From the NCBI GenBank assembly GCA_031539345.1, contig JAVKMO010000023.1:7291-71290 (forward strand): a stretch of DNA of 64,000 nucleotides. Reading direction: 5' to 3'. Positions 36,738-45,012 of the stretch are shown piece by piece; position 1 is the stretch's first letter; each line of letters opens with the position of its first letter. The DNA is from JAVKMO01 sp031539345. Its GTDB lineage: Bacteria > Bacteroidota > Bacteroidia > Chitinophagales > Chitinophagaceae. A program made the translations under genes and the position numbers. The notes below the pieces were generated by a model that was not told the origin of the DNA, made no database searches, and saw nothing but the letters and a program-made list of their open reading frames with translations.

Positions 36738-37664
36738 ATGATGCAAGAAAAACAATCCCTCGCTAAATATTATATCGCCAGCATTTCGGCTGCAGTCATT
36801 TGGGCATTTATGGTCATTCCCATTCGCCAATTACACGGCTATGACCCTTTTTTTATGCTCCTTTCACGCATTATGTTGGCAACAATTTTAATCTATGCCT
36901 ATGTTTTTTTATTCAATAAAAAAGCCTTGACAAAAGATATTGACCTATTTAAAAATAACGTCATTGGAACAAAACAAAAAGTCATTGGATTGATTGTATT
37001 ATCAGGTTTATGCCTTGCGATCAATTGGTTTACCTACATTTATTTAATCGTCAAAATTAACATTGTAGCTGCGTCTTTGGTTTATGTACTTGTGCCTTTA
37101 ATCATGGCAATAGGTTCTTTTATTGTGTATAAAGACAAGTTGGACAAATACAAAATTTTGTCTTTAATAATTGCTTTTGTGGTGATTATATTTTTATCTT
37201 ATGAACATTTACAAACCATTCTCTATGTTTTGTTTTGTGCTTCGTCTTATGCCATTTTTATGCTTTTGCAAAAGCAACTTCCGCACTTTCACCGCCTCAA
37301 TTTATTTGCCTATGAAGTACTGATTATTTTTATTATCAGCCTTCCAATTTTTCTTTTTCAGTTACAAGATAGTGGCGTTGGACTTGATTTTTTTTATTGG
37401 TCAAGGCTTTTAGTTATCGCCATTTTTTTTACCATTTTGCCTATGTTTTTGAATTTATATGGACTATCAAAAATTTCTGGCTCAAGCGTAGCCATGATTA
37501 TTTATCTAAATCCAATTGCTTCCTTTTTACTCGGCATGATTTTTTTTGATGAACAACTTCGTTACCAAGAACTTTTTTTATACGCAACACTCTTAATGAG
37601 CGTCATTATTTTTAATGTCAATAACATCAAAGAAATGCTGTTACAAAAAAATACACAGCAATAA
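36738..37664 (+). CDS. EamA/DMT-superfamily permease
   Basis: Membrane protein of 308 residues with ten hydrophobic helices in two repeated halves, as in drug/metabolite exporters of the EamA family. Recognisable pieces are AAVIWAFMVIPIRQL at the start, NWFTYIYLIVKINIVAASLVYVLVPLIMAI and the second-half equivalent SGSSVAMIIYLNPIASFLLGMIFFDE. It resembles RarD-like members. Start Met1 or Met2. It lies 5 bp after cysJ, so it may export a sulfur compound, but substrate is unknown. Confidence 0.85.
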   Translation: MMQEKQSLAKYYIASISAAVIWAFMVIPIRQLHGYDPFFMLLSRIMLATILIYAYVFLFNKKALTKDIDLFKNNVIGTKQKVIGLIVLSGLCLAINWFTYIYLIVKINIVAASLVYVLVPLIMAIGSFIVYKDKLDKYKILSLIIAFVVIIFLSYEHLQTILYVLFCASSYAIFMLLQKQLPHFHRLNLFAYEVLIIFIISLPIFLFQLQDSGVGLDFFYWSRLLVIAIFFTILPMFLNLYGLSKISGSSVAMIIYLNPIASFLLGMIFFDEQLRYQELFLYATLLMSVIIFNVNNIKEMLLQKNTQQ

Positions 37665-37810
37665 ATTGTGATGCCAAGAACAGCACTATACACATCTTAT
37701 TTTTTTGTAATCATTCACAACCGATAAAAACGAAATAAAATTGTAAAAATATATACATTCGGGCATCTTAGAAACACTGTTTTTTTTTTATTCATTAAAA
37801 CCATTTTACT

Positions 37811-38812
37811 GTGGCTACAACATCTACAAAACTCACCAAAGAAACTTATTTGTATTGGTACGAAATGATGCTTTTATTAAGGCGTTTTGAAGAAAAAACG
37901 GGACAATTGTATGGTATGCAAAAAATCAGAGGCTTTTGTCATTTGTACATTGGGCAAGAAGCCATTGCAGCCGGCTGTATTTCAGCAACCGCACCAGAAG
38001 ATAAATTTATCACTGCTTATCGCTGTCATGGTTTGGCTTTAGCAAAAGGAATGTCGGCACGTTCTTGTATGGCAGAATTATTTGGCAAAATTACAGGTTG
38101 TGCAAAAGGCAAAGGAGGCAGTATGCACTTCTTCAGTAAGGAACATAATTTTTATGGCGGACATGGTATTGTAGGTGCACAAATAGGCACTGGTGCTGGC
38201 TTGGCTTTTGCAGAACAGTATAAAGGAACAAAAAACGTATCGCTTACTTTTTTTGGTGACGGTGCCGCACGACAAGGTATGCTCCACGAAACCTTTAATC
38301 TTGCTATGTTATGGAAACTCCCCGTGATTTTTATTTGTGAAAATAACCACTACGCAATGGGTACATCGGTAGAAAGAAGTTCTAACGTTTTGGATTTATA
38401 CAAATTAGCATCTGCCTATGATATGCCATCACAAATCATTGACGGCATGAGTCCAGAAGACGTTTACGAGGGCGTTGCAACAGCAGTAAAAAGAGCCCGT
38501 GAAGGAAATGGTCCAACACTAATAGAAGTGAAAACTTATCGCTATAAAGGACACTCAATGAGCGACCCTCAAAAATATAGAACCAAAGAAGAAGTTGAAG
38601 AATATAAAGAAAAAGACCCTATTGAAAAAGTACTTAAAACGCTTTTGACAAAATATAAAGTCAGCGAAAAAACAATCGCAGATATAGACCAAAAAGTATT
38701 TGATATTGTTGAAGATTGCGTAAAATTTGCAGAAGAATCTCCTTATCCAAACGATGATGAATTATTAAAAGACGTAACGATAGACCAAAATTATCCCTTC
38801 ATTATTGATTAA
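37811..38812 (+). CDS. pdhA: Pyruvate dehydrogenase E1 component, alpha subunit
   Basis: Thiamine-diphosphate E1 alpha subunit of the pyruvate dehydrogenase complex, 333 residues. The ThDP motif GDGAARQGMLHETFNLAMLWKLPVIFICENNHYAM is complete, as are YRCHGLALAKG, KGGSMH and the phosphorylation-loop-like YRYKGHSMSDPQKYRTKEEVEEY. It starts at GTG (VATTSTKLTKETYLYWYE...). The beta subunit and E2 genes do not follow, so the complex is encoded at several loci. Confidence 0.94.
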   Translation: MATTSTKLTKETYLYWYEMMLLLRRFEEKTGQLYGMQKIRGFCHLYIGQEAIAAGCISATAPEDKFITAYRCHGLALAKGMSARSCMAELFGKITGCAKGKGGSMHFFSKEHNFYGGHGIVGAQIGTGAGLAFAEQYKGTKNVSLTFFGDGAARQGMLHETFNLAMLWKLPVIFICENNHYAMGTSVERSSNVLDLYKLASAYDMPSQIIDGMSPEDVYEGVATAVKRAREGNGPTLIEVKTYRYKGHSMSDPQKYRTKEEVEEYKEKDPIEKVLKTLLTKYKVSEKTIADIDQKVFDIVEDCVKFAEESPYPNDDELLKDVTIDQNYPFIID

Positions 38813-38854
38813 CCCACTCTCCTCTTTTACATCTTTACATCTTAATTTCCATTT

Positions 38855-39544
38855 ATGTCAACAACAAAAACCGCACTTATCATTCTTTCGCTTGCATGTA
38901 TTTTATGCAACACTAAAATTACAGCTACAGCTCAATCTTTAAGAGGCAACGGACAGCCACCAATAAAAAATATTATAACCATCAATCCCTTTATTTTATT
39001 CAGTGGATCGATGGTTGATGTAAAATATGAAAGAACTTTTAATGATCTATTTTCATTGGTTATTAATCCAACTTTATACAATCCATCGGTTGATAACACG
39101 GTAAGATATTCATCTAATAGTTCAACGAATAGTTCTTATAGTAGTAACTATATGGATAATTTTAAATATCAATCTTTAAATATTTGGTTTCAGGGACGTT
39201 TTTATTTATCAAATAAATATGACGCACCAAGAGGTTGGTTTGTTGCACCAGAAATTAGTTTTGGTTATGTATCTATTAGTGGCGATGATATTACCTCTAC
39301 TTACAACAACCAAACATTCCAAGACGACAAAGTAACGAAATCCCTTAAAGTAAATAGTGCTACAGTTAATACTGGTCTTGTAGTAGGTTATCAAACCATT
39401 TTAAAAGGACATTTTGCAATAGACGCTTATTTAGGCATTACAAGATATAATATCTCAGATAAAGCCACTTCTGACTTATTTACAAAATTGTATAACACGC
39501 AAATATTACCTTCTTGGGGCTTAGGGTTTGGTTATGCTTTCTAA
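38855..39544 (+). CDS. Outer-membrane beta-barrel protein (DUF3575-like)
   Basis: Exported protein of 229 residues. A signal peptide (about 1-27, ending ATAQ) is followed by alternating beta-strand segments typical of an eight-strand barrel: NIITINPFILFSGSMVDVKYERTF, WFQGRFYLSN, GWFVAPEISFGYVSI, and a C-terminal strand ending with Phe (GLGFGYAF), the usual signal for barrel assembly. A Ser/Asn-rich loop sits at about 88-102. Precise role unknown. Confidence 0.75.
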   Translation: MSTTKTALIILSLACILCNTKITATAQSLRGNGQPPIKNIITINPFILFSGSMVDVKYERTFNDLFSLVINPTLYNPSVDNTVRYSSNSSTNSSYSSNYMDNFKYQSLNIWFQGRFYLSNKYDAPRGWFVAPEISFGYVSISGDDITSTYNNQTFQDDKVTKSLKVNSATVNTGLVVGYQTILKGHFAIDAYLGITRYNISDKATSDLFTKLYNTQILPSWGLGFGYAF

Positions 39545-39587
39545 TTCTTTTTTTATTGCTTTTTATTTTTTATCCTAAAACCATTCG

Positions 39588-40166
39588 ATGTCAAAAATTC
39601 AAAATAACAATTCTCCTTACAACAAAAGACAATTACAACAACAACCTTTATTCAATATCAATAATAAAATACGTGCTTTAGAAGTACGATTGGTGGGAGA
39701 AAACATTAACCCTGGTGTCTATTCTACCAGAACAGCCTTGCAAATTGCAGAAGAACAAGGTTTGGATTTAATAGAAATTTCATCTAATGGCGATACGCCA
39801 ATTTGTAGAGTAGCTGACTACAATAAATTTCTTTACGAAAAAAAGAAAAAAGAAAAAGACCTTAAAGCAAAATCAAAAGTTGTAGAAGTAAAAGAAATTC
39901 GTTTTACAACAGAAACCGACGAACACGATTTTAATTTTAAAACCAAACACACAGAAAATTTTTTAAAAGACGGCAATAAAGTAAGAGCCATTGTATTATT
40001 CAAAGGGCGTTTTATCAACCTGCAAGAGCGTGGTCAATTGATGCTTTTAAAATTAGCAGAAAAAGTTGCCGAAATTGGCTTAATGGAAGATATGCCCAAA
40101 ATGGAAGGCAGAAAAATGATGGCTATCTTTTCACCTAAAGGCAATAAAAAAACAATTCAAAAGTAA
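39588..40166 (+). CDS. infC: Translation initiation factor IF-3
   Basis: Binds the 30S subunit and checks start-codon choice. It has 192 residues with a Bacteroidota-style Gln/Asn-rich N-terminal tail, then NNKIRALEVRLVGENINPG, a charged linker (KKKKEKDLKAKSK) and the C-terminal domain with KEIRFTTETDEHDFNFK and VRAIVLFKGR. The start is ATG, not the rare AUU used for self-regulation in many bacteria. rpmI and rplT, its usual partners, do not follow; acpP does. Confidence 0.95.
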   Translation: MSKIQNNNSPYNKRQLQQQPLFNINNKIRALEVRLVGENINPGVYSTRTALQIAEEQGLDLIEISSNGDTPICRVADYNKFLYEKKKKEKDLKAKSKVVEVKEIRFTTETDEHDFNFKTKHTENFLKDGNKVRAIVLFKGRFINLQERGQLMLLKLAEKVAEIGLMEDMPKMEGRKMMAIFSPKGNKKTIQK

Positions 40167-40213
40167 AGATTAACAAAGCCCATAAGTATGTGTAAAAACA
40201 TACCGATACAAAT

Positions 40214-40243
40214 TTTGTATTTTGGAAATTAAAAATATTTTCG
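40214..40243 (+). promoter_or_regulatory. Putative Bacteroidetes-type promoter of acpP
   Basis: TTTG at 40214-40217, an 18-nt spacer and TATTTTCG at 40236-40243, one mismatch from TAnnTTTG. It is 51 bp before the acpP ATG. A short stem (GTATGT/ACATAC, 40186-40203) just upstream may end the infC message. Confidence 0.4.
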
Positions 40244-40294
40244 CTTTAACATTTTATTGTTTTTCCTTTTTATTTTTTCATTAAAAAATCAATT

Positions 40295-40531
40295 ATGTCA
40301 CAAACTTTCGAAAGAGTTCAAAAAATTATTGTAGAAAAATTAGGCGTTAAGGATACAGAAGTTACTCCTGAAGCATCTTTTACAAATGACTTAGGTGCAG
40401 ATTCTTTAGATACTGTAGAACTTATCATGGGCTTTGAAAAAGAATTTAACCTTTCTATCCCTGACGAAGACGCAGAAAAAATAACCAACGTAGGACAAGC
40501 CGTAAGCTACTTAACAGAAAGAACAAAATAA
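40295..40531 (+). CDS. acpP: Acyl carrier protein
   Basis: Carries growing acyl chains in fatty acid synthesis. It is 78 residues long, acidic, with the phosphopantetheine site DLGADSLDTVEL (Ser37) and the closing helix ITNVGQAVSYL. It stands in the usual acpP-fabF-rnc order. Confidence 0.97.
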   Translation: MSQTFERVQKIIVEKLGVKDTEVTPEASFTNDLGADSLDTVELIMGFEKEFNLSIPDEDAEKITNVGQAVSYLTERTK

Positions 40532-40567
40532 ATAACGCTTTCTCCACATTCTATTTTATCTTATTCT

Positions 40568-40600
40568 AAATGTAGGTTGCTTGAATGCTAACCTACATTT
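40568..40600 (+). promoter_or_regulatory. Strong hairpin between acpP and fabF
   Basis: An 11-bp perfect stem (AAATGTAGGTT with AACCTACATTT) around an 11-nt loop, 36 bp after the acpP stop and 44 bp before the fabF start. There is no T-run after it, so it is more likely a 3'-end stabiliser or leaky terminator that keeps acpP mRNA in excess over fabF. Confidence 0.6.
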
Positions 40601-40644
40601 ATTATTTAAGGACTATTCTATAGATATTTTTACTTCTTATTCCT

Positions 40645-41922
40645 ATGTCTCAAAATAAAATGAATTTAAAAAGAGTTGTCGTTACAGGAATGGGTGCCGT
40701 AACACCTGTTGGAAATACAATAGACCAATTTTGGAATAGCCTAATTACAGGCGTTTCTGGTGCAGCACCAATCACCTTGTTTGATTGTTCTAAATTCAAA
40801 ACGAAATTTGCGTGCGAAATCAAAAACTTAGATTTTAGCACATTTATTGATAAAAAAGAAATGAGAAGGTTAGATCGATTTTCTCAAGTTGCTATGATTG
40901 CCGCAGCAGAAGCTGTTCAAAGTGCCAATATTCACTTAGACCAAAATCAACACTTAAATGCCGATAGAATTGGCGTTATTGTCGGTAGTGGCATTGGCGG
41001 TTTAATCACCTTTCAAGAAGAAGTAAGAGAATATATTTTGGGCGATGGAACCCCACGATATAATCCCTTCTTTATTCCTAAATTAATTTTAGACATTGCC
41101 GCAGGTCATATCTCTATGAAATACGGTTATCGAGGACCCAACTTTGCTGTAGTAAGTGCTTGTGCATCATCAACACACGCCATTATAGACGCATTCAATT
41201 ATATCCGTTTAGGCAAAGCAGACATTATTTTAGCTGGCGGTGCCGAAAGCGTCATTTGTGAATCAGGTATTGCAGGGTTTAATGCAATGAAAGCCTTGAG
41301 TGAAAGAAATGATGACTACAAAACAGCGTCTCGCCCTTTTGACCAAACGAGAGACGGATTTGTAATGGGAGAAGGTTCAGGAATTCTTGTTTTAGAAGAA
41401 TTAGAACACGCCATAAAACGAGGAGCGAATATTATTTGTGAAATTGGCGGCGGCGGTGCAACAGCAGATGCTCACCACCTTACAGCACCACACCCTGAAG
41501 GACTTGGAGCAAGCAATGTAATGAAAGCCGCATTAGCAGATGCCGAAATGAAACATACAGAAATTGACTATGTCAACGTGCATGGCACATCAACCCCCCT
41601 TGGCGATGTCGCAGAATTAAAAGCCATTGAAAATGTATTTGGTGATGCTGCCTATAAAATGAATATCAGCTCTACAAAATCAATGACAGGACACTTACTC
41701 GGTGCGGCTGGAGCAGTAGAAGCTATTGCTTGCATTTTAGCAGTAAAACATGATATTGTGCCACCAACGATAAACCATACAGTCCCAGACCCAGAAATCA
41801 ACCCCAAATTGAACCTAACACTGAATAAACCACAGAAAAAAACCATCAATGCTGCCTTGAGTAATACGTTTGGATTTGGCGGACACAACGCATCGGTGAT
41901 TGTAAAAAAATATAGCGCATAA
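40645..41922 (+). CDS. fabF: Beta-ketoacyl-ACP synthase II
   Basis: Condenses acyl-ACP with malonyl-ACP in fatty acid elongation. The 425 residues carry the Cys-His-His triad: C173 in VSACASSTHA, the first His in NVHGTSTPLGD and the second in FGFGGHNAS, together with KSMTGHLLGAAGAVE. The first six residues (MSQNKM) before NLKRVVVTGMG may or may not be used, since a second ATG lies at codon 6. Confidence 0.96.
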   Translation: MSQNKMNLKRVVVTGMGAVTPVGNTIDQFWNSLITGVSGAAPITLFDCSKFKTKFACEIKNLDFSTFIDKKEMRRLDRFSQVAMIAAAEAVQSANIHLDQNQHLNADRIGVIVGSGIGGLITFQEEVREYILGDGTPRYNPFFIPKLILDIAAGHISMKYGYRGPNFAVVSACASSTHAIIDAFNYIRLGKADIILAGGAESVICESGIAGFNAMKALSERNDDYKTASRPFDQTRDGFVMGEGSGILVLEELEHAIKRGANIICEIGGGGATADAHHLTAPHPEGLGASNVMKAALADAEMKHTEIDYVNVHGTSTPLGDVAELKAIENVFGDAAYKMNISSTKSMTGHLLGAAGAVEAIACILAVKHDIVPPTINHTVPDPEINPKLNLTLNKPQKKTINAALSNTFGFGGHNASVIVKKYSA

Positions 41923-41936
41923 ATTCAATTCGTACA

Positions 41937-42662
41937 GTGGCTGTTATCAATACAATACGTCAAAGTATGCTTAGGGTAAACCCCTTTTTAACAGCATTTG
42001 AAAAATCTTTGTTTAAGATATTGCAATTTATACCCGGAAAAACAGCTATTTATAAAATTGCTTTTCAACATTCGTCAATAAAAAAAAATATTGAAGACAA
42101 CAATGAACGCTTAGAATTTTTAGGTGATGCCGTATTAGACACTATTATTGCCAGTTACCTCTACAAAAAATATCCGTTTAAAAACGAAGGCTTTTTAACC
42201 GAAATGAAAAGCAAAATTGTCAACAGGCAAGTACTTAATAATGTGGCAAAAAAATTAGGGTTAGATGTTTTATTACAAACTAATATTCCAACCGAAAACT
42301 ATAATCCGCACCTTTTGGGCAACAGCTTAGAAGCCCTCATCGCTGCCATTTATTTAGACAAAGGTTTTGAAAAAACATATCAGTGGGTTGCAACAAGAAT
42401 GATTCTTCCGCACATTTTTTTAGACCAAATAGAAGCCACAGAAGCCAATATCAAAAACAAACTTTTTCAATGGGCAACAAAGCAACAAAAAACGCTTGAC
42501 TTCAGGCTCATAGAAACGAGCCTAAACGCACGTCAAAAAACCATTTTTCACATTGGCATTTTTATTGATGAAACACTTTTAGTAAGTGCCACAGGATTGA
42601 AAAAAAAGGAAGCAGAGCAAAACGTTGCCTTATTAGCATTTGCTCAATTAGGCTTAAAATAA
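41937..42662 (+). CDS. rnc: Ribonuclease III
   Basis: Double-strand-specific RNase for rRNA and mRNA processing. The 241 residues hold the catalytic signature ERLEFLGDAVLD (57-68), FKNEGFLTEMKSKIVNRQVL, and EALIAAIYLDKGFE with the catalytic Glu, followed by a dsRNA-binding domain (about 170-238). Start is GTG at 41937, 14 bp after fabF; an ATG at codon 11 is a possible alternative. Confidence 0.95.
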   Translation: MAVINTIRQSMLRVNPFLTAFEKSLFKILQFIPGKTAIYKIAFQHSSIKKNIEDNNERLEFLGDAVLDTIIASYLYKKYPFKNEGFLTEMKSKIVNRQVLNNVAKKLGLDVLLQTNIPTENYNPHLLGNSLEALIAAIYLDKGFEKTYQWVATRMILPHIFLDQIEATEANIKNKLFQWATKQQKTLDFRLIETSLNARQKTIFHIGIFIDETLLVSATGLKKKEAEQNVALLAFAQLGLK

Positions 42663-42823
42663 AACGATTCAACTGTGAAGTTGCAAATATTTGTATCGCA
42701 ATTCAATAGATAAAGACAACGGAAAGCATGAATGTTTAATAAACTACAAATATCAAATAGAATTCCAAATCTTCAAATTGACACTGAACCCACTTTTTTG
42801 AATAAAAATTATTAGGCGTATTT

Positions 42824-44224
42824 TTATTCGTTCGTTGTATTATTTGCTTGTTTTTCTTTATATTTTTCTCTTGCTTTCACTTTCCAAGGTGCATCTATTT
42901 CCCAATCTCCTGCCATAATACAACCATAAGGCATAATTTCATCAACTACTTCTCCAAGTCCAAATTCTTTCATTTGTCGTTTTACCATTTCTGCATTCTT
43001 GTAAGCACTTGGTAATTCCGAAATATCAATGTGGTTAGAGAAAAAACGAATGTCAAGTCCTTGAGTTTCTTCTACAAATATTTCGTCTATTGTTTTATGT
43101 GCATTGTTTTTTTTATGTCTACCACGGCTAATATTTCTACCTGCTCCGTGTGGTGCGAAACCTAAATTATTTGCAGTCGTGTTTCCTCGTACAATTAAAA
43201 CAGGTTCACTCATATTCAAAGGAATAAGTCTTAAACCATCTTTACTGTCTGGCACAAATTTGTTGTCAAGTGGTGTTGCACCTTTGGCGTGATAAAACAA
43301 ATCGCCTTCTTTAAATACAAAGTTGTGTTCATTCCAAAATCTGTATAATGGCTCAATATTTAACTTTTGAGTTGTCGCATTATGGATAGTTGTATGGTTC
43401 ATTTTTGTCCATTCTCTAACCAACTGTAACGCTTCCCAATATGCTTTTCCTTCTTCTGTGTCATAAGGAATCCAAGCATTTTTTTCAGAAGTTTTTGGCG
43501 AAATTTCTTTTCTAAAATATTCCGCAACTTTTATTCCTTGTGAATATAGATTTGCACCTAAACCCCGACTTCCGTGGTGTGTTACCATCATCGTTTCACC
43601 TGTGTTTTTTGAAACACCAACAAAAAGAAAATGGTTTCCATCTCCTTGAGTTCCTAAATGCGTTTTAGCAAAGCTTATACTCTTTTCAGAATTTAAAAAT
43701 TTGTTTTGCAATATTTGATCCTCAAACTCTTTTGGCAAAACTGAATATTCTTCTCTACCACCTCCTCCAAAATGAGTTATTGAATGAGCCACATCCAAAA
43801 CATTTTTAGGAGATACCTTACCAAAATTTGTTATCATTACAGAACAACAAATGTCTGCACTGTGCATTGCGGGATGAATTGCATTTTTTGCAATTACAAT
43901 TCCGCCTACAGGAATTTGCCCTTCGCCTGTTGGACAAGCATCTGGCATAACAGCACCTCCAACTAATGTTGGTGTAACCATTAGTTGTTGCATTGCAGCA
44001 ATTACCATTTTCACATTTTCAGCTTCTTCATCGTTTTCTGCTTTTATATTTTTATAAAAAGGAATTGGCTCTGAATGTGGTTCAATATATTTAGGTCGTA
44101 CACTTTCAATATAGATTTTCAAACTGTCGCCAATTAATCCATTTTCGTTTGCATATTCAATGACTTCTTTAAACCATTTGTTTGGTTTAAAGCCTAAGTC
44201 TATTAAGTCTTGTCCTGTTATCAT
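42824..44224 (-). CDS. rtcB: RtcB-family RNA ligase
   Basis: GTP/Mn-dependent ligase joining 2',3'-cyclic phosphate or 3'-phosphate ends to 5'-OH RNA. The 466 residues include the metal cysteine segment HSADICCSV (123-129; the more common form is DIxCG), GDGNHF (195-200), HHGSRGLGANLY, and the guanylated histidine in APHGAGRNISRG (H359). No rtcA, archease or rtcR lies nearby. This variant is longer and more diverged than E. coli RtcB and sits at the edge of an accessory region, so it may have been acquired horizontally. Confidence 0.9.
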   Translation of the reverse strand: MITGQDLIDLGFKPNKWFKEVIEYANENGLIGDSLKIYIESVRPKYIEPHSEPIPFYKNIKAENDEEAENVKMVIAAMQQLMVTPTLVGGAVMPDACPTGEGQIPVGGIVIAKNAIHPAMHSADICCSVMITNFGKVSPKNVLDVAHSITHFGGGGREEYSVLPKEFEDQILQNKFLNSEKSISFAKTHLGTQGDGNHFLFVGVSKNTGETMMVTHHGSRGLGANLYSQGIKVAEYFRKEISPKTSEKNAWIPYDTEEGKAYWEALQLVREWTKMNHTTIHNATTQKLNIEPLYRFWNEHNFVFKEGDLFYHAKGATPLDNKFVPDSKDGLRLIPLNMSEPVLIVRGNTTANNLGFAPHGAGRNISRGRHKKNNAHKTIDEIFVEETQGLDIRFFSNHIDISELPSAYKNAEMVKRQMKEFGLGEVVDEIMPYGCIMAGDWEIDAPWKVKAREKYKEKQANNTTNE

Positions 44225-44262
44225 TGTTTCACTTTTTGTCTGATTTTTCTTGTCGCATAGGA

Positions 44263-44367
44263 TTGGGGGCAGATTGTACTGTTGAGCAAATAAGCGTATT
44301 GGTTGGAAATGTGGCGGTTGAAAAACAAGCCGAAATGATGAGTAGGTTGTTGGGCGGTGGTGGGTGA
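44263..44367 (+). pseudogene. C-terminal fragment, probably phage tail gene
   Basis: Open frame without a start that ends at a TGA at 44367; its last residues read VEQISVLVGNVAVEKQAEM followed by MSRLLGGGG. It lies directly before a tape-measure fragment, the place where a tail-assembly protein gene is found in phage genomes. The left boundary is uncertain. I cannot name the family. Confidence 0.35.
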
Positions 44368-44371
44368 AAAT

Positions 44372-44461
44372 TTATTGAGAATTATTCATAGCACCAGCTA
44401 CACAAAATATAATTGGAATAGATAAGACGATAGTGATAATTAAAGTTAGTATTTCCATCAT
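44372..44461 (-). CDS. Candidate 29-residue membrane peptide
   Basis: Starts at ATG 44461, overlapping the stop of the upstream tiny gene (TAATG). Nearly all of residues 4-24 are hydrophobic (LTLIITIVLSIPIIFCVAGA), so a single membrane helix is expected. No family recognised. It could be a chance open frame in a phage relic. Confidence 0.35.
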   Translation of the reverse strand: MMEILTLIITIVLSIPIIFCVAGAMNNSQ

Positions 44462-44568
44462 TAGTCGTAGAAAAAGGAGAAATCACTGTTTCTGCAAACC
44501 TGCACAACAAAGATGGTGAACAAACCCGAACCGATGAACCATGTTCCGATGATAAGAAATTCAAACAT
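44461..44568 (-). CDS. Candidate 35-residue membrane peptide
   Basis: ATG start at 44568, TAA at 44461. The sequence has a hydrophobic helix (FLIIGTWFIGSGLFTIFVV, residues 4-22) and a polar, aromatic tail. Its stop overlaps the start of a second tiny membrane peptide, suggesting coupled translation. It lies antisense to the flanking phage fragments. Not recognised; moderate chance of being a spurious frame. Confidence 0.35.
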   Translation of the reverse strand: MFEFLIIGTWFIGSGLFTIFVVQVCRNSDFSFFYD

Positions 44569-44591
44569 GTTTTTATTTTAAAGGTTGAAAA

Positions 44592-44948
44592 ATGAACGCT
44601 GGTGTTATTTACAATATTGGGATTGAAACAAACATCAACGATGTTTTTAAATCCATAAACGAAAGTATTCAAAGAATTGAAAATAATACAAAAAAGGTTC
44701 ACGATTCTACAAAAAATCGTTCGGTGATTTACTAGGGTTTAATCAACTTGGCAATGCCCTTAACAATATGCGGAGCAGTTTAAACGGCTTGTTGCAACCA
44801 GGTATTTCATTGAATAGTAGTATGGCAGACTTGAGTGCCATTACAGGGGTAACAGATACCGAGTTAAAAGAAATAGAGCTGAATGCACAATCCAATGCGA
44901 AAGCGTTTGGTACTGATGCTGCGACGAGTGCAGATTTCAAGGCAAAAT
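44592..44948 (+). pseudogene. Truncated, frameshifted phage tail tape-measure gene
   Basis: N-terminal piece of a tape-measure protein. Frame one starts MNAGVIYNIGIETNINDVFK and stops at 44735. One base of shift at an A6 run (44710-44716) restores the frame SFGDLLGFNQLGNALNNM and then SLNSSMADLSAITGVTDTEL, the core region of TP901-type tape measures. Similarity ends near 44945, where a GC-rich stretch begins. A full gene would be several kilobases, so only the beginning remains. Confidence 0.7.
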
Positions 44949-44949
44949 G

Positions 44950-44995
44950 TTCAATTGGGTACTTCCCGCCCCCCATTGACAAATCCATGTTGGGC
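44950..44995. repeat. GC-rich patch with GTTRRRY core after the broken secreted-protein gene
   Basis: About 46 bp far richer in G+C than its flanks, ending in GTTGGGC (44989-44995), which fits the integron core GTTRRRY. On the minus strand it reads GCCCAAC 17 bp after the stop of the secreted-protein gene, the same geometry as at the fic and mazF genes. No matching left partner was found within 100 bp. Possible half attC-like site. Confidence 0.3.
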
Positions 44996-45012
44996 AATTG
45001 TGTTTATTATTT

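Noticed and set aside
44382..44702. 106-residue minus-strand frame in the phage relic
   Set aside because: It starts inside the tape-measure fragment in antisense, has a low-complexity Cys/Asn/Phe composition, and conflicts with the two smaller membrane frames, which look more like real peptides.
44743..44997. 84-residue minus-strand frame opposite the tape-measure fragment
   Set aside because: Antisense to a recognisable phage sequence; no features of its own.
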